The notes under the pieces were generated by a model, which saw nothing but the letters and a program-made list of their open reading frames with translations, was not told the DNA's origin and made no database searches. A program made the translations under genes and the position numbers. Source: Thalassolituus maritimus (GTDB lineage: Bacteria; Pseudomonadota; Gammaproteobacteria; Pseudomonadales; Oceanobacteraceae). Taken from it: a stretch of DNA of 64,000 nucleotides. The stretch spans positions 124,001 through 188,000 of the forward strand of contig NZ_FTOH01000003.1 of NCBI RefSeq assembly GCF_900156675.1, read 5' to 3'. Numbering within the stretch: the stretch's first letter is position 1; each line of letters begins with the position of its first letter. Positions 38,622-47,193 of this stretch are shown piece by piece.

Positions 38622-38653
38622 AAAAAAAACGCCCGCGGAGTTACCCGCGAGCG
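38622..38653 (-). terminator. Leader terminator upstream of nasA (attenuator)
   Basis: On the minus strand a ten-pair stem (CGCTCGCGGG / CTCCGCGGGCG, two G-U pairs) is followed by eight T, ending ~50 nt before the nasA start codon. A strong intrinsic terminator between promoter and gene implies antitermination control; the hairpins just upstream supply the likely switch. Confidence 0.85.
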
Positions 38654-38683
38654 CCAATGCTCATAAACACAACACAAAACGAC

Positions 38684-38729
38684 GACACCAACGCTGGTGT
38701 CTGGACCGCTGAATCTGGCTCCCTGCCAA
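38684..38729 (-). promoter_or_regulatory. ANTAR-type (NasR/NasT) antitermination hairpin pair in the nasA leader
   Basis: Two hairpins precede the leader terminator. The downstream one (38684-38701) has a six-pair stem GACACC/GGTGTC and the hexaloop AGCGTT, with A at loop position 1 and G at position 4, as ANTAR RNA targets require. The upstream one (38715-38729) has stem TTGGC/GCCAG and a five-base loop AGGGA, again with A1 and G4. ANTAR proteins NasR and NasT bind such tandem loops and stop terminator formation when nitrate or nitrite is present. The protein itself is not in the window. Confidence 0.75.
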
Positions 38730-38754
38730 TGCACAAGGTCTTGATTATTACTTA

Positions 38755-38770
38755 ACAAAAAGGGTGCCAA
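38755..38770 (-). promoter_or_regulatory. Sigma-54 promoter of nasA
   Basis: TTGGCACCCTTTTTGT: the -24 GG and the -12 element are separated by exactly ten bases. The -12 dinucleotide is GT in place of the usual GC, as in the nrtA promoter. The predicted transcript start, near 38744, lies upstream of both leader hairpins. Confidence 0.75.
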
Positions 38771-38912
38771 GTCTGGTTCACGCTTCGGATATAAGTACTG
38801 CGTCACCCCGTAAGGCCCATTGTAACTGACCCTCAAAAGGTGAAGGTGACCTTGATAGCGACTGTATGATCCGACTGCCCCTGACTACTTCTTGAGCATA
38901 TATGACGATGAC

Positions 38913-38959
38913 TGCCTTGTTGGGGTGCAACGAAACTGTAATAAGCACTTTTCTGGTGC
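38913..38959. promoter_or_regulatory. Two NtrC-type enhancer sites between nasA and nirB
   Basis: GCACTTTTCTGGTGC (38945-38959) is a full GCAC-N7-GTGC palindrome matching the NtrC core. A second site, TGCCTTGTTGGGGTGCA (38913-38929), keeps one perfect half (GGTGCA) and a weaker one. Their centres are 31 bp apart, three helical turns. They lie about 130-160 bp from the nirB start of transcription and 180-210 bp from that of nasA, so one enhancer could serve both. Confidence 0.75.
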
Positions 38960-39055
38960 GCAATCCTCCATGGGATCTTAATCCCGACGATCAGGGAAGC
39001 GCTGAAAACCAGACAGGGCGTAGTACTGCAATCTATAACTTTGTTTAACCATGGC

Positions 39056-39072
39056 TTGGCATCCAAATTGCT
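39056..39072 (+). promoter_or_regulatory. Sigma-54 promoter of nirB
   Basis: TTGGCATCCAAATTGCT: -24 GG and -12 GC exactly ten bases apart, close to the TGGCAC-N5-TTGC consensus. The transcript would begin near 39083 and give a ~98-nt leader that has no terminator, unlike the nasA leader. Confidence 0.8.
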
Positions 39073-39153
39073 ATAGCCTATTCGATACTGTTTGCTGCAA
39101 CGGCGTAGCGACTAAGTAGAGCAACGATGCACTTATTTAAGGAGACAAGAAGA

Positions 39154-39165
39154 ATGTCTAAATAA
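39154..39165 (+). CDS. Three-codon leader mini-ORF (Met-Ser-Lys-stop) upstream of nirB
   Basis: ATGTCTAAATAA is preceded at nine bases by a full AAGGAG Shine-Dalgarno, stronger than the GAGAGAG in front of nirB. It ends 15 bp before the nirB ATG, and nirB itself begins Met-Ser-Lys. It may tune nirB translation by re-initiation or be a leftover of a duplicated start. The sequence is plain; translation is not shown. Confidence 0.45.
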   Translation: MSK

Positions 39166-39180
39166 GAGAGAGTCATCGCC

Positions 39181-41745
39181 ATGAGTAAGAAGCGCATCAT
39201 AGTTGTTGGTAACGGTATGGTTGGCCACAACTTCCTCGCCACTATGGCCGAATCTGATCACGCCTCAGAATTCGAATTAATTACCTTTTCAGAAGAACCT
39301 CGCCTCGCTTACGACCGTGTACAGCTGAGCAAATATTTTTCAGGCGCAACCGCAGCTGATCTCGCACTCACGACAGAATCTGAGTACGACGACTCCGGTA
39401 TTACCTATTTAAAAAATGAAAAAGTCGTTGAAATTGATGCTGACAATAAAACAATAACGACCTCAACCGGTCGTATTGAAGGCTACGATAAACTCGTTCT
39501 GGCCACTGGTTCCTACCCATTTGTTCCACCGATTCTGGGTAAAGATCAGGAACACTGCCTTGTTTATCGTACGATTGAAGATCTTGAAGCAATTTCTGCG
39601 TCCGCTGAAGTATCCAAAACTGGTGTTGTTGTTGGTGGTGGTCTGCTTGGCCTCGAGGCAGCAAATGCACTTAAAGAAGCCGGCCTTGATACACACGTTG
39701 TTGAATTCGCTCCACGCTTAATGGCCGTGCAGCTCGATGAAGGCGGCGGTAACCTGCTGCGTCATAAAATCGAGTCGCTGGGTGTGTCAGTACACACTGA
39801 GAAAAACACCAAAGAAATTGTTGCCGGTGAAGAATGTCGCTATCGCATGAACTTTGCAGATGGCTCGCATCTTGAAACTGACATGATTCTTTTCTCAGCG
39901 GGTATTCGCCCTCAGGATGAACTTGCCCGTCAATTTGGAATTGATGTTGGTGAGCGTGGCGGCATCGTTATCAACGATTATTGCCAGACCTCTGTAGAAG
40001 ATATTTATGCCATAGGTGAATGCGCGCTTTGGGATAGCAAAATTTTCGGCCTTGTTGCTCCTGGTTATCAGATGGCCAAGGTAACTGCTGCGCATATCAC
40101 CGATACCCTGATTAACCTGAAAACCCCAGAGCTGGCCTTTAAAGGCGCTGACATGAGCACCAAGCTTAAGCTGCTGGGCGTTGATGTCGCCTCGATAGGT
40201 GATGCGCATGGTCACACAGCGGGTTCTCAGTCGTTTGTGTTCAGCGATGATATTGAAGAAGTCTATAAGCGCCTTATCGTATCGGCAGATGGCAAGAAGC
40301 TGTTGGGTGCAGTGTTGGTGGGTGAGACTGATTCATACGGTACTCTGCTGCAACTGATGCTCAACGATATGGATATCCCGGGTAATCCAGCTGCCTTGAT
40401 CTTACCTGCATTGGGTGACGAGGCTCCGGCTGGTCTTGGTGTTACTGCATTACCTGATACGGCTCAGATCTGTTCATGCTACGACGTATCAAAGGGCGAC
40501 ATTGCTGCTGCGGTACAAGGTGGCTGCTGCACCATGGGAGACATTAAAGGTGCGACCAAAGCGACCTCGGGTTGTGGTGGTTGTGCTGCTCTGACTAAGC
40601 AGGTAATGGATGCCGAACTGGAAGCTCTGGGTGTAGAGGTAAATAATGATCTGTGCGAACACTTTGCCTACACCCGTGCTGAGCTGGCAGACATTATTCG
40701 TGTAAAAGGCTATGCCACCTTTAAAGATGTATTACAGGGGCATGGTAAGGGACACGGCTGTGAAATCTGTAAGCCGACCATTGGCTCTATTCTGGCTTCT
40801 TACAAGAACGAGTATGTCCTGAAAGATGATCTGATGCCGCTGCAGGATACCAACGATATTTTCCTCGGCAATATGCAGAAAGATGGTACTTACTCAGTAG
40901 TACCGCGCGTACCGGGTGGTGAGATTACTCCCGATAAACTGATTGCCATTGGTGAGGTCGCTAAAGAGTTTGACCTCTATACGAAAATCACGGGTGGTCA
41001 GCGAATCGACTTATTTGGTGCACAACTGCATGAGCTGCCAAAGATCTGGGAAAAGCTGATTGCCGCTGGTCTCGAAACAGGGCATGCCTACGGTAAAGCG
41101 CTTCGTACCGTGAAGTCGTGCGTAGGAAGCACCTGGTGTCGTTATGGTGTTCTTGATTCTGTCTCTATGGCTGTCGCTCTTGAACATCGCTACAAAGGGC
41201 TTCGTGCACCGCACAAAATTAAGTTCGGTGTTTCCGGGTGTACTCGCGAATGTGCCGAAGCACAATCAAAGGATATCGGTGTAATTGCAACCGAGAGTGG
41301 CTGGAACCTGTACGTCTGTGGTAACGGCGGTATGCGTCCTCGCCATGCTGATCTGTTTGCAACAGATCTGGACGATGAAACGTTGATCAAATACATCGAC
41401 CGTGTGCTCATGTTTTATGTTCGTACAGCGGATCGCCTGCAACGTACCTCTGTATGGCTTGAGAACCTTGAAGGTGGTCTCGATTATCTGCGTGAAGTGG
41501 TTATCGATGACAAGCTGGATATCTGTGGCGAGCTTGAAAATGACATGACTCGTGTCGTGGGTACTTACCAGTGTGAATGGAAAACTACCGTTGAATCTCC
41601 TGAGAAACTCAAACGCTTCAGTCACTTTATTAATGCCGCAGAAGAAGATAACAACCTTCTCTATGTGCGTGAACGCGGACAGCGACGCCCGGCGACTGAT
41701 AACGAGCGAATCGAACTGGTTGAGTTAACGGCAGAGAAGCACTGA
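39181..41745 (+). CDS. nirB: Assimilatory nitrite reductase [NAD(P)H] large subunit
   Basis: 854-residue sirohaem enzyme that reduces nitrite to ammonium with NAD(P)H. Order of parts: FAD/NAD reductase domain (1-290, IIVVGNGMVGHNFLATM and VVVGGGLLGLEAANAL), BFD-type [2Fe-2S] region (CSCYDVSKGDI ... SGCGGC, about 430-465), a second Cys pair (GCEICKPT), ferredoxin-like half domain, and the sirohaem/4Fe-4S site with the Cys pairs KSCVGSTWCRYG and GVSGCTRECAEAQSKD. The full family length is present. It heads nirB-nirD-nitrate transporter. A sigma-54 promoter and NtrC sites lie upstream, and CobA supplies the sirohaem precursor. Confidence 0.97.
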   Translation: MSKKRIIVVGNGMVGHNFLATMAESDHASEFELITFSEEPRLAYDRVQLSKYFSGATAADLALTTESEYDDSGITYLKNEKVVEIDADNKTITTSTGRIEGYDKLVLATGSYPFVPPILGKDQEHCLVYRTIEDLEAISASAEVSKTGVVVGGGLLGLEAANALKEAGLDTHVVEFAPRLMAVQLDEGGGNLLRHKIESLGVSVHTEKNTKEIVAGEECRYRMNFADGSHLETDMILFSAGIRPQDELARQFGIDVGERGGIVINDYCQTSVEDIYAIGECALWDSKIFGLVAPGYQMAKVTAAHITDTLINLKTPELAFKGADMSTKLKLLGVDVASIGDAHGHTAGSQSFVFSDDIEEVYKRLIVSADGKKLLGAVLVGETDSYGTLLQLMLNDMDIPGNPAALILPALGDEAPAGLGVTALPDTAQICSCYDVSKGDIAAAVQGGCCTMGDIKGATKATSGCGGCAALTKQVMDAELEALGVEVNNDLCEHFAYTRAELADIIRVKGYATFKDVLQGHGKGHGCEICKPTIGSILASYKNEYVLKDDLMPLQDTNDIFLGNMQKDGTYSVVPRVPGGEITPDKLIAIGEVAKEFDLYTKITGGQRIDLFGAQLHELPKIWEKLIAAGLETGHAYGKALRTVKSCVGSTWCRYGVLDSVSMAVALEHRYKGLRAPHKIKFGVSGCTRECAEAQSKDIGVIATESGWNLYVCGNGGMRPRHADLFATDLDDETLIKYIDRVLMFYVRTADRLQRTSVWLENLEGGLDYLREVVIDDKLDICGELENDMTRVVGTYQCEWKTTVESPEKLKRFSHFINAAEEDNNLLYVRERGQRRPATDNERIELVELTAEKH

Positions 41746-41806
41746 TCTCTGGCAGACCTTAATAGAATTAAAGCATGCAGCACCGGCTGCATGCAGGAGA
41801 AAAATG

Positions 41807-42139
41807 ATGACTGATTGGACAACTGTTTGTTCTCTTGAAGATCTTGTTCCTGACACGGGTGTATGTGCACTGGTTGAAGGAAAGCAGGTTGCGGTATTCC
41901 GCTTTGGTGATGGCGAGACTGTATACGCCATAAGTAACTATGATCCGTTTGGGAAGGCGAACGTACTTTCACGCGGTATTCTGGGCTCAATAGGCGAGCG
42001 GCCTGTGGTGGCGTCTCCGCTTTATAAGCAGCACTTTGATCTTACTAGTGGCGAGTGCCTGGAAGATGATGCGGTGAAACTGGAGCACTTCCCAGTGCGC
42101 ATTGAAAACGGAATTGTTCAGGTGAGCTCAGCCGCGTAA
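41807..42139 (+). CDS. nirD: Nitrite reductase [NAD(P)H] small subunit
   Basis: 110 residues with a Rieske-like fold but without the Cys/His iron ligands, as usual for NirD ([20 protein letters not shown], then [19 protein letters not shown] and [10 protein letters not shown]-like [19 protein letters not shown]). It is required with NirB for NADH-dependent nitrite reduction. Two adjacent ATGs are possible; the AGGAGAAA ribosome-binding site suits either. It follows nirB after ~60 bp. Confidence 0.93.
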   Translation: MTDWTTVCSLEDLVPDTGVCALVEGKQVAVFRFGDGETVYAISNYDPFGKANVLSRGILGSIGERPVVASPLYKQHFDLTSGECLEDDAVKLEHFPVRIENGIVQVSSAA

Positions 42140-42189
42140 GCGGCCCTCACTCTGATCAGATTGCTTATATATCGTTACTAAGGCCATTT

Positions 42190-43656
42190 ATGACCTCTGA
42201 AAAATTTAATGTTTTCTCGTTCAGCGGGAAAATGAAAATATTACACCTCAGCTGGATCGCGTTTTTCATTACTTTTGTCGTCTGGTTTAACCATGCGCCT
42301 TTGTTGATGGCAATTGCAGACAGCTTGGGCCTCACTCCGTCTGAAATTAAGACGTTGTTGATTCTTAATGTTGCGCTGACGATACCAGCGCGCGTTGTTA
42401 TCGGTATGCTCACAGACCGGTTTGGGCCACGGATTGTGTATTCATCCTTGCTGGCAGTGTGCGCAATTCCCTGCTTTATGTTCGCGTTTGCCGATAGTTT
42501 TGTGCAAGCTGCTGTAGCTCGTTTCATGTTGGGCTTTATTGGTGCTGGCTTTGTCATCGGCATTCGTATGGTGAGCGAATGGTTTCCTGCGAATGAACTG
42601 GGTACAGCCGAAGGTATTTACGGCGGTTGGGGCAACTTCGGTTCTGCAGCAGCAGCCTTCAGCTTGCCCGCCGTAGCCTTATGGTTCGGTGGTGAAGACG
42701 GCTGGCGCTATGCCATCGCAGTAACGGGGGCGATGAGCCTGCTGTTCAGTGTCGTGTACTACATGAACGTTTCTGATACGCCGAAAGGGTCGACGTACTT
42801 CAAACCGAAAAATATTGGCGCGATGGAAGTAACCAGCAAAGGAGATTTTTTCTTCTTGCTGATCATGAAAGTACCCATGTATGCCGCACTCGCATTACTG
42901 ACCTGGAAGCTGTCGCCGAACGGTGTATCACTGCTCAGTGAGACTACGGCCTTACTGTGTTATGTAGGCCTGGCATTGTTGTTTGTCTATGAAGTATCGC
43001 ATGTCTGGAAGGTGAACAAAGAAATTTTTGAAAAGCCAGTGCCAGAAATACACCAGTACAAGTTTAAACAGGTTGCTGTTCTCAATGTACTCTACTTCGC
43101 AACCTTCGGTTCTGAACTGGCGGTTGTTTCTATGCTGCCACTTTTCTTTGCTGAAACTTTCACCCTGGACCCTGTTATGGCCGGTATGGTTGCGTCGGCT
43201 TACGCCTTCATGAATCTTATGTCCCGTCCGGGCGGCGGCTGGTTGTCTGATAAGTTCGGACGTAAGTCGACCTTGTTGATTCTGACAGCGGGTCTGGCTG
43301 TGGGTTATTTTATAATGTCTCTGGTTGATAGCAGCTGGCCACTCTGGCTCGCAGTTGTTGCAGCTATGGCATGCTCGTTCTTTGTTCAGTCTGGCGAAGG
43401 TGCAGTATTCGCTGCAGTGCCTCTGATCAAGCGTCGTCTGACTGGTCAGATTGCGGGTATGACTGGAGCCTACGGCAACGTGGGTGCTGTTACTTATCTG
43501 ACAGTGCTGTCGTTCGTCGATTATTCTGTCTTCTTTATGGTAATCGCGGCGACCGCCGTAGTAGGCTTTATTACTCTTCTGTTCATGGAAGAACCGAAAG
43601 GTCACATTGCTGAAGTCCGTGAAGACGGATCGGTTGAGATGATCAGTGTAAACTGA
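42190..43656 (+). CDS. MFS nitrate/nitrite transporter (NarK/NasA type)
   Basis: 488 residues, twelve predicted helices. Nitrate-signature sequences are present in both halves: [38 protein letters not shown] (quoted in part: [16 protein letters not shown]) and [16 protein letters not shown]...[16 protein letters not shown], with the conserved nitrate-binding Arg expected in helices 2 and 8 ([39 protein letters not shown]). A large loop of ~60 residues sits between helices 6 and 7. It imports nitrate for NasA or moves nitrite. It closes the nirBD operon; a terminator follows. Confidence 0.93.
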   Translation: MTSEKFNVFSFSGKMKILHLSWIAFFITFVVWFNHAPLLMAIADSLGLTPSEIKTLLILNVALTIPARVVIGMLTDRFGPRIVYSSLLAVCAIPCFMFAFADSFVQAAVARFMLGFIGAGFVIGIRMVSEWFPANELGTAEGIYGGWGNFGSAAAAFSLPAVALWFGGEDGWRYAIAVTGAMSLLFSVVYYMNVSDTPKGSTYFKPKNIGAMEVTSKGDFFFLLIMKVPMYAALALLTWKLSPNGVSLLSETTALLCYVGLALLFVYEVSHVWKVNKEIFEKPVPEIHQYKFKQVAVLNVLYFATFGSELAVVSMLPLFFAETFTLDPVMAGMVASAYAFMNLMSRPGGGWLSDKFGRKSTLLILTAGLAVGYFIMSLVDSSWPLWLAVVAAMACSFFVQSGEGAVFAAVPLIKRRLTGQIAGMTGAYGNVGAVTYLTVLSFVDYSVFFMVIAATAVVGFITLLFMEEPKGHIAEVREDGSVEMISVN

Positions 43657-43672
43657 TCAGGCTCGGTTCAGT

Positions 43673-43699
43673 AAAAAAGTGGCTCCGGCCACTTTTTTT
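43673..43699 (+). terminator. Terminator after the nitrate transporter gene
   Basis: A-rich flank, stem AGTGGC / GCCACT with TCCG loop, then seven T. It separates nirBD-transporter from the PP2C-kinase gene, whose start is only 15 bp further, so kinase expression would need read-through or a promoter inside the transporter gene. Confidence 0.85.
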
Positions 43700-43713
43700 A
43701 TGGGAGAAAGAAA

Positions 43714-45474
43714 ATGACGTCGCCAGGCAACGAACGTAACCTCGAAGTGACATTCGGTGGTTTCAGCTCTGCTGGAAATAAGTCAGAAAATCAGGACGCC
43801 TTCGCCGCCTGGCAGCCATCGTCAAACAGCGCCCGTTATAAGGGCATTGCCTGCTGTATCGCAGATGGAGTGAGTTGCAGTGACAACGCTCAGCAGGCGA
43901 GTACAACCAGCGTTACCCACTTCCTTAATGACTATTACAGTACGCCAGACAGCTGGGACGTAAAAACCGCAGCCGGAAAAGTACTCAGTTCATTGAATGC
44001 CTGGTTATACCACCATGGACAGCAGGCTAGCGCACGGCATAATTCTCTGGTGACCACTCTCAGTTCAGTCGTACTTAAATCGAGTACCTTGCACGTCTTT
44101 CATGTAGGGGACTCACGCGTGTACCGATTACGGAACGGTTCTCTGGAGTGCCTGACCCGTGATCATACTCATCAGCATGGTAATGGGCAGGATTACCTCA
44201 GCCGTGCAATGGGGATGGATACGCACCTAGAGGTTGATTACCTGAATCAATCGTTGGAAAGCAGCGATGTACTCCTGATGACGACAGATGGCGTACATGG
44301 TTTTCTTACTGATAAGCGGATGCGCGATATTCTGATTAAGGAACTGAAGCCGCAGAGTACACAAACTCATTTTGAGCGGTGCGCAGAAACATTGGTAAAT
44401 CAGGCATTGGATAACGGCAGTAATGACAATCTGACTGCCATGATTATTCGTGTCGAGGCTCTACCTGAGAAGAATATTGAAGAAACTCACCGAGTATTAA
44501 CGGAGCGTGTCATACCCCCGGTGCTCAACGTAGGTGATTGCATTGATCACTATGAAGTCGAGCAGGTTTTGTATGCGGGCACCCGCAGTCACTTGTATCG
44601 CGTGCTTAATCGCCGTGATCATAGGCGCTATGTGCTGAAAGCACCGTCTCTGAATTTTGAAGAGGATCTGGTCTACCTCGAAGGCTTTGTGCGTGAGCAA
44701 TGGGTAGGCGCTCGGGTAGATCACGCGAACGTTATGAAAATTCTTCCGCCCGAACCTCACGCACGGTTTATGTATCATATCTGTGAGTTGATTGAAGGAG
44801 AATCTCTGCGACAGTGGATGAATGATCACCCTCAACCAGAACTGAGTAGTGTACGGAATATCGTCGAACAGATAGTGATGGCGCTTCGTGCATTCCAGCG
44901 TATGGGAATGGTACACCGTGACCTGAAACCAGAGAATGTCATGGTCACTACGCAAGGGCAGGTCAAGCTGATTGACTTTGGCACGGTTCAGGTGAAAGGC
45001 CTTGCCGAAGTTACCAGTCCGGTAGAGGAAGATTGCCCGGTAGGGTCGGTAAACTATATTGCACCTGAGTACGTCATGTATGGTGTGGCAACAACTCAGA
45101 GTGACTTATTTTCTCTGGGCGTCATGGTGTATGAGATGCTTAGTGGAGAGCAGCCCTTCCAGATGTCTCACATACACAGAAGGGGTGCTCGCTCTGTGTC
45201 TGAATGGAAATATCAGCCTTTACGTGACGTTCGCTCTGATATTCCTTTATGGCTGGATCTCGCTATAGAAAAATCCTGCCATCCTGATATTCATGCCAGA
45301 CACACTGCCTTGTCAGAGTTCTGGACGGATCTGACAAAACCAAATGATGCACTGGTCAGTGCCTACTCTGGAAAGCCCCTGATAGAGCGCCATGCTGATA
45401 AGGTGTGGCCGACAATATCTGCGGTTCTTTTGCTGGTGGTTATACTTCAGTCGTGGTTGCTATTATCAGAGTAA
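43714..45474 (+). CDS. Fused PP2C-type phosphatase and Ser/Thr protein kinase with C-terminal membrane anchor
   Basis: 586 residues. Residues 1-250 are a PP2C phosphatase with the metal-site motifs NQDAFAAW, CIADGVS, FHVGDSRVYR, MTTDGVHGFL and SNDNLTAMI. Residues about 270-545 are a eukaryotic-type kinase: ATP-lysine in RYVLKAPS, catalytic MVHRDLKPENVMV, IDFGTVQ (DFG) and APEY (APE). The Gly-rich loop is degenerate (YAGTRSHLYR). One helix (ISAVLLLVVILQSWLLL) ends the chain, anchoring both domains on the cytoplasmic face. A similar kinase sits by the nitrate transporter in Pseudomonas. A role in adjusting nitrate uptake by phosphorylation is inference. Confidence 0.92.
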   Translation: MTSPGNERNLEVTFGGFSSAGNKSENQDAFAAWQPSSNSARYKGIACCIADGVSCSDNAQQASTTSVTHFLNDYYSTPDSWDVKTAAGKVLSSLNAWLYHHGQQASARHNSLVTTLSSVVLKSSTLHVFHVGDSRVYRLRNGSLECLTRDHTHQHGNGQDYLSRAMGMDTHLEVDYLNQSLESSDVLLMTTDGVHGFLTDKRMRDILIKELKPQSTQTHFERCAETLVNQALDNGSNDNLTAMIIRVEALPEKNIEETHRVLTERVIPPVLNVGDCIDHYEVEQVLYAGTRSHLYRVLNRRDHRRYVLKAPSLNFEEDLVYLEGFVREQWVGARVDHANVMKILPPEPHARFMYHICELIEGESLRQWMNDHPQPELSSVRNIVEQIVMALRAFQRMGMVHRDLKPENVMVTTQGQVKLIDFGTVQVKGLAEVTSPVEEDCPVGSVNYIAPEYVMYGVATTQSDLFSLGVMVYEMLSGEQPFQMSHIHRRGARSVSEWKYQPLRDVRSDIPLWLDLAIEKSCHPDIHARHTALSEFWTDLTKPNDALVSAYSGKPLIERHADKVWPTISAVLLLVVILQSWLLLSE

Positions 45475-45510
45475 GAAGGCAACCTGAAGGCAAAACAGCA
45501 AGACACAAGG

Positions 45511-45870
45511 ATGAAACAGATGAAGCACGAAAAAATGGATTACGTTGAGTTTGCTGCGCGCGATCTTGAAGCAACCAAAGCATTCTTTTCTCAGGTGTTT
45601 CACTGGCAATTTACCGATTATGGTGAGTCTTACACCGCATTCGACTTTCAGGGGCTGATGGGTGGCTTCTATCAGGCAGAGTTAGCATCTGATCCTGCAC
45701 GAGGTGGGGCGCTACTGGTGTTTTACAGCCGCAATATCGAAAACACCATGAGCAAGGTGACAGCAGCCGGTGGTGAAATCGTCCGGCCCGTATTTGAGTT
45801 CCCCGGAGGCAAGCGTTTTCACTTTCGTGAACCCAGCGGTAATGAGTTTGCAGTGTGGTCTGATCATTGA
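45511..45870 (+). CDS. VOC family (glyoxalase/bleomycin-resistance-like) protein
   Basis: 119 residues with two beta-alpha-beta-beta-beta units: DYVEFAARDLEATKAFFSQVFHWQF and LVFYSRNIENTMSKVTAAGGEIV, then the typical ending FPGGKRFHFREPSGNEFAVWSDH, which carries the metal-ligand Glu. It resembles the stand-alone VOC proteins near the PhnB/glyoxalase group. Substrate unknown. The ATG at 45520 is an alternative start with AAGGATG eight bases upstream. Its stop is directly adjacent to the convergent reductase stop. Confidence 0.85.
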   Translation: MKQMKHEKMDYVEFAARDLEATKAFFSQVFHWQFTDYGESYTAFDFQGLMGGFYQAELASDPARGGALLVFYSRNIENTMSKVTAAGGEIVRPVFEFPGGKRFHFREPSGNEFAVWSDH

Positions 45871-47118
45871 TCAGGCCACATCCTCGCAATAGGCTTCGCC
45901 AAAAATCAGCATATCCCGAAAATCATTGACGTTTGTCTGTTGTTCCATCAGCTCATAGTACCAGTGGCTGTCGTTGACGTCGCCGATACATAGAGCACCG
46001 ATCACCTTGTCTTCCTTAAGTATGATTTTTTTATACAGGCCACTTTCCCTATCTTCGAAGGTCAGGGTATCAGCGTGCTCTGGCGCTTCATACTCACCGA
46101 TGCTATGAATATCTAAACCCGAGACCTTAAGCTTCGTCAGGTGTGAGCGTTCAATATAGTGAGCACTGCCATCTATATTCTTGAGTTGATCAACGACTAC
46201 ACTCGCCTGGTCCCAGATAGGTGCAACTAAACCGTAAGTGTGTCCGGAAAACTCACAGCATTCGCCGAGTGCGAAAATATCGTTAACGGATGTCTGCATT
46301 TTCTCGTTGACACAAATTCCACGTTGGACATTTATCCCTGAACTGGCTGCGAGATCTTTGTTCGGCAGGATGCCGGTCGCAAAAATAACCAGTTGAGTAT
46401 CGCGCTTCTCGAGCGTATCTGCAGTTGCGAACGATACCGCGCGTATACCTGAGTCATTGGCTAATATTTCTTCTGGATTGACTCCGGTGATCACTTCAAT
46501 CCCTCGTTCCTCCAGGGCCTCTTTGAGAAGATCAGACGCTTTCGCATCCAGCTGGCGATTCATTAAAACAGGGTTACGGTGAATCAGTGTGACATCCACT
46601 CCACGGAGTTTCAGTCCGACGGCAGCTTCTACGCCCAGTAAGCCAGCGCCTATCACGGTGGCATGTTTCAGGCCGGTAAGCTTTTCCTCCATGGTATCCA
46701 CATCACTCATGGTACGGAAACCGATGACATCCGGGTGGTCTGCGCCTTTGATAGGAGGTATAAATGAGCGGCTGCCAGTGGCGAATACCAACTTGCTATA
46801 AGGGTAGCTACGGCCGGTTTCGGTGGTCACCGTCTTCTTTGCTGTATCAACCTTAGTGGCACAATCACCTAGCTGAATTGCTATCCGGTGGTTGGAATAC
46901 CATGCGTCACTGTGGGGTGTAATGTCTTCCAGGGTCGTTTCTTTGGCAAGGAGAGGTGAGAGCATGATGCGATTGTAGTGGGAGATTTTTTCATCGCCGA
47001 GCACAATTATCCGGTCGTATGGATGATCATCGGCAAGGCCCTCCAGTATGCGGTTAGCCGCCATACCGTTACCGATAATTACCAGTTGGTTTTCCACTTT
47101 CTTGTCTTCGATCTTCAC
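45871..47118 (-). CDS. FAD-dependent pyridine-nucleotide reductase, probable electron donor for nitrate reductase (NasC-like)
   Basis: 415 residues from the GTG with GGAG six bases upstream; a GTG 12 bases earlier has no ribosome-binding site. It has two Rossmann motifs, LVIIGNGMAANRILEGL and ATVIGAGLLGVEAAVGLKL, and the NirB-like FALGECCEFSGHTYGLVAP. It matches the FAD/NAD domain of NirB and rubredoxin reductase-type proteins, without iron-sulfur domains. In Klebsiella the separate NasC flavoprotein feeds NADH electrons to the BFD domain of NasA, and this gene suits that role. It lies beyond the porin terminator of the nrt operon. Confidence 0.85.
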   Translation of the reverse strand: MKIEDKKVENQLVIIGNGMAANRILEGLADDHPYDRIIVLGDEKISHYNRIMLSPLLAKETTLEDITPHSDAWYSNHRIAIQLGDCATKVDTAKKTVTTETGRSYPYSKLVFATGSRSFIPPIKGADHPDVIGFRTMSDVDTMEEKLTGLKHATVIGAGLLGVEAAVGLKLRGVDVTLIHRNPVLMNRQLDAKASDLLKEALEERGIEVITGVNPEEILANDSGIRAVSFATADTLEKRDTQLVIFATGILPNKDLAASSGINVQRGICVNEKMQTSVNDIFALGECCEFSGHTYGLVAPIWDQASVVVDQLKNIDGSAHYIERSHLTKLKVSGLDIHSIGEYEAPEHADTLTFEDRESGLYKKIILKEDKVIGALCIGDVNDSHWYYELMEQQTNVNDFRDMLIFGEAYCEDVA

Positions 47119-47153
47119 TCGATTCTCCACAATTTTTTAGAACAGAATAAACG

Positions 47154-47176
47154 AAAACAGCGGCCATTGGCCGCTG
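47154..47176 (-). terminator. Intrinsic terminator after the nrt-linked porin gene
   Basis: Stem CAGCGGCC / GGCCGCTG with a three-base loop, followed on the minus strand by TTTTCGTTTATT. It lies between the porin and the FAD reductase gene and probably lowers rather than blocks transcription into the reductase. Confidence 0.75.
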
Positions 47177-47193
47177 AGTTTCGTCGCGGGGTA

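Noticed and set aside
38718-38733. TTGGCAGGGAGCCAGA on the minus strand as a second nasA sigma-54 promoter
   Set aside because: Ten bases after GG the -12 dinucleotide is GA, not GC or GT, and the segment is better explained as the first leader hairpin.
39083-39180. An attenuator in the nirB leader
   Set aside because: No GC-rich stem followed by a T-run exists between the sigma-54 promoter and nirB.
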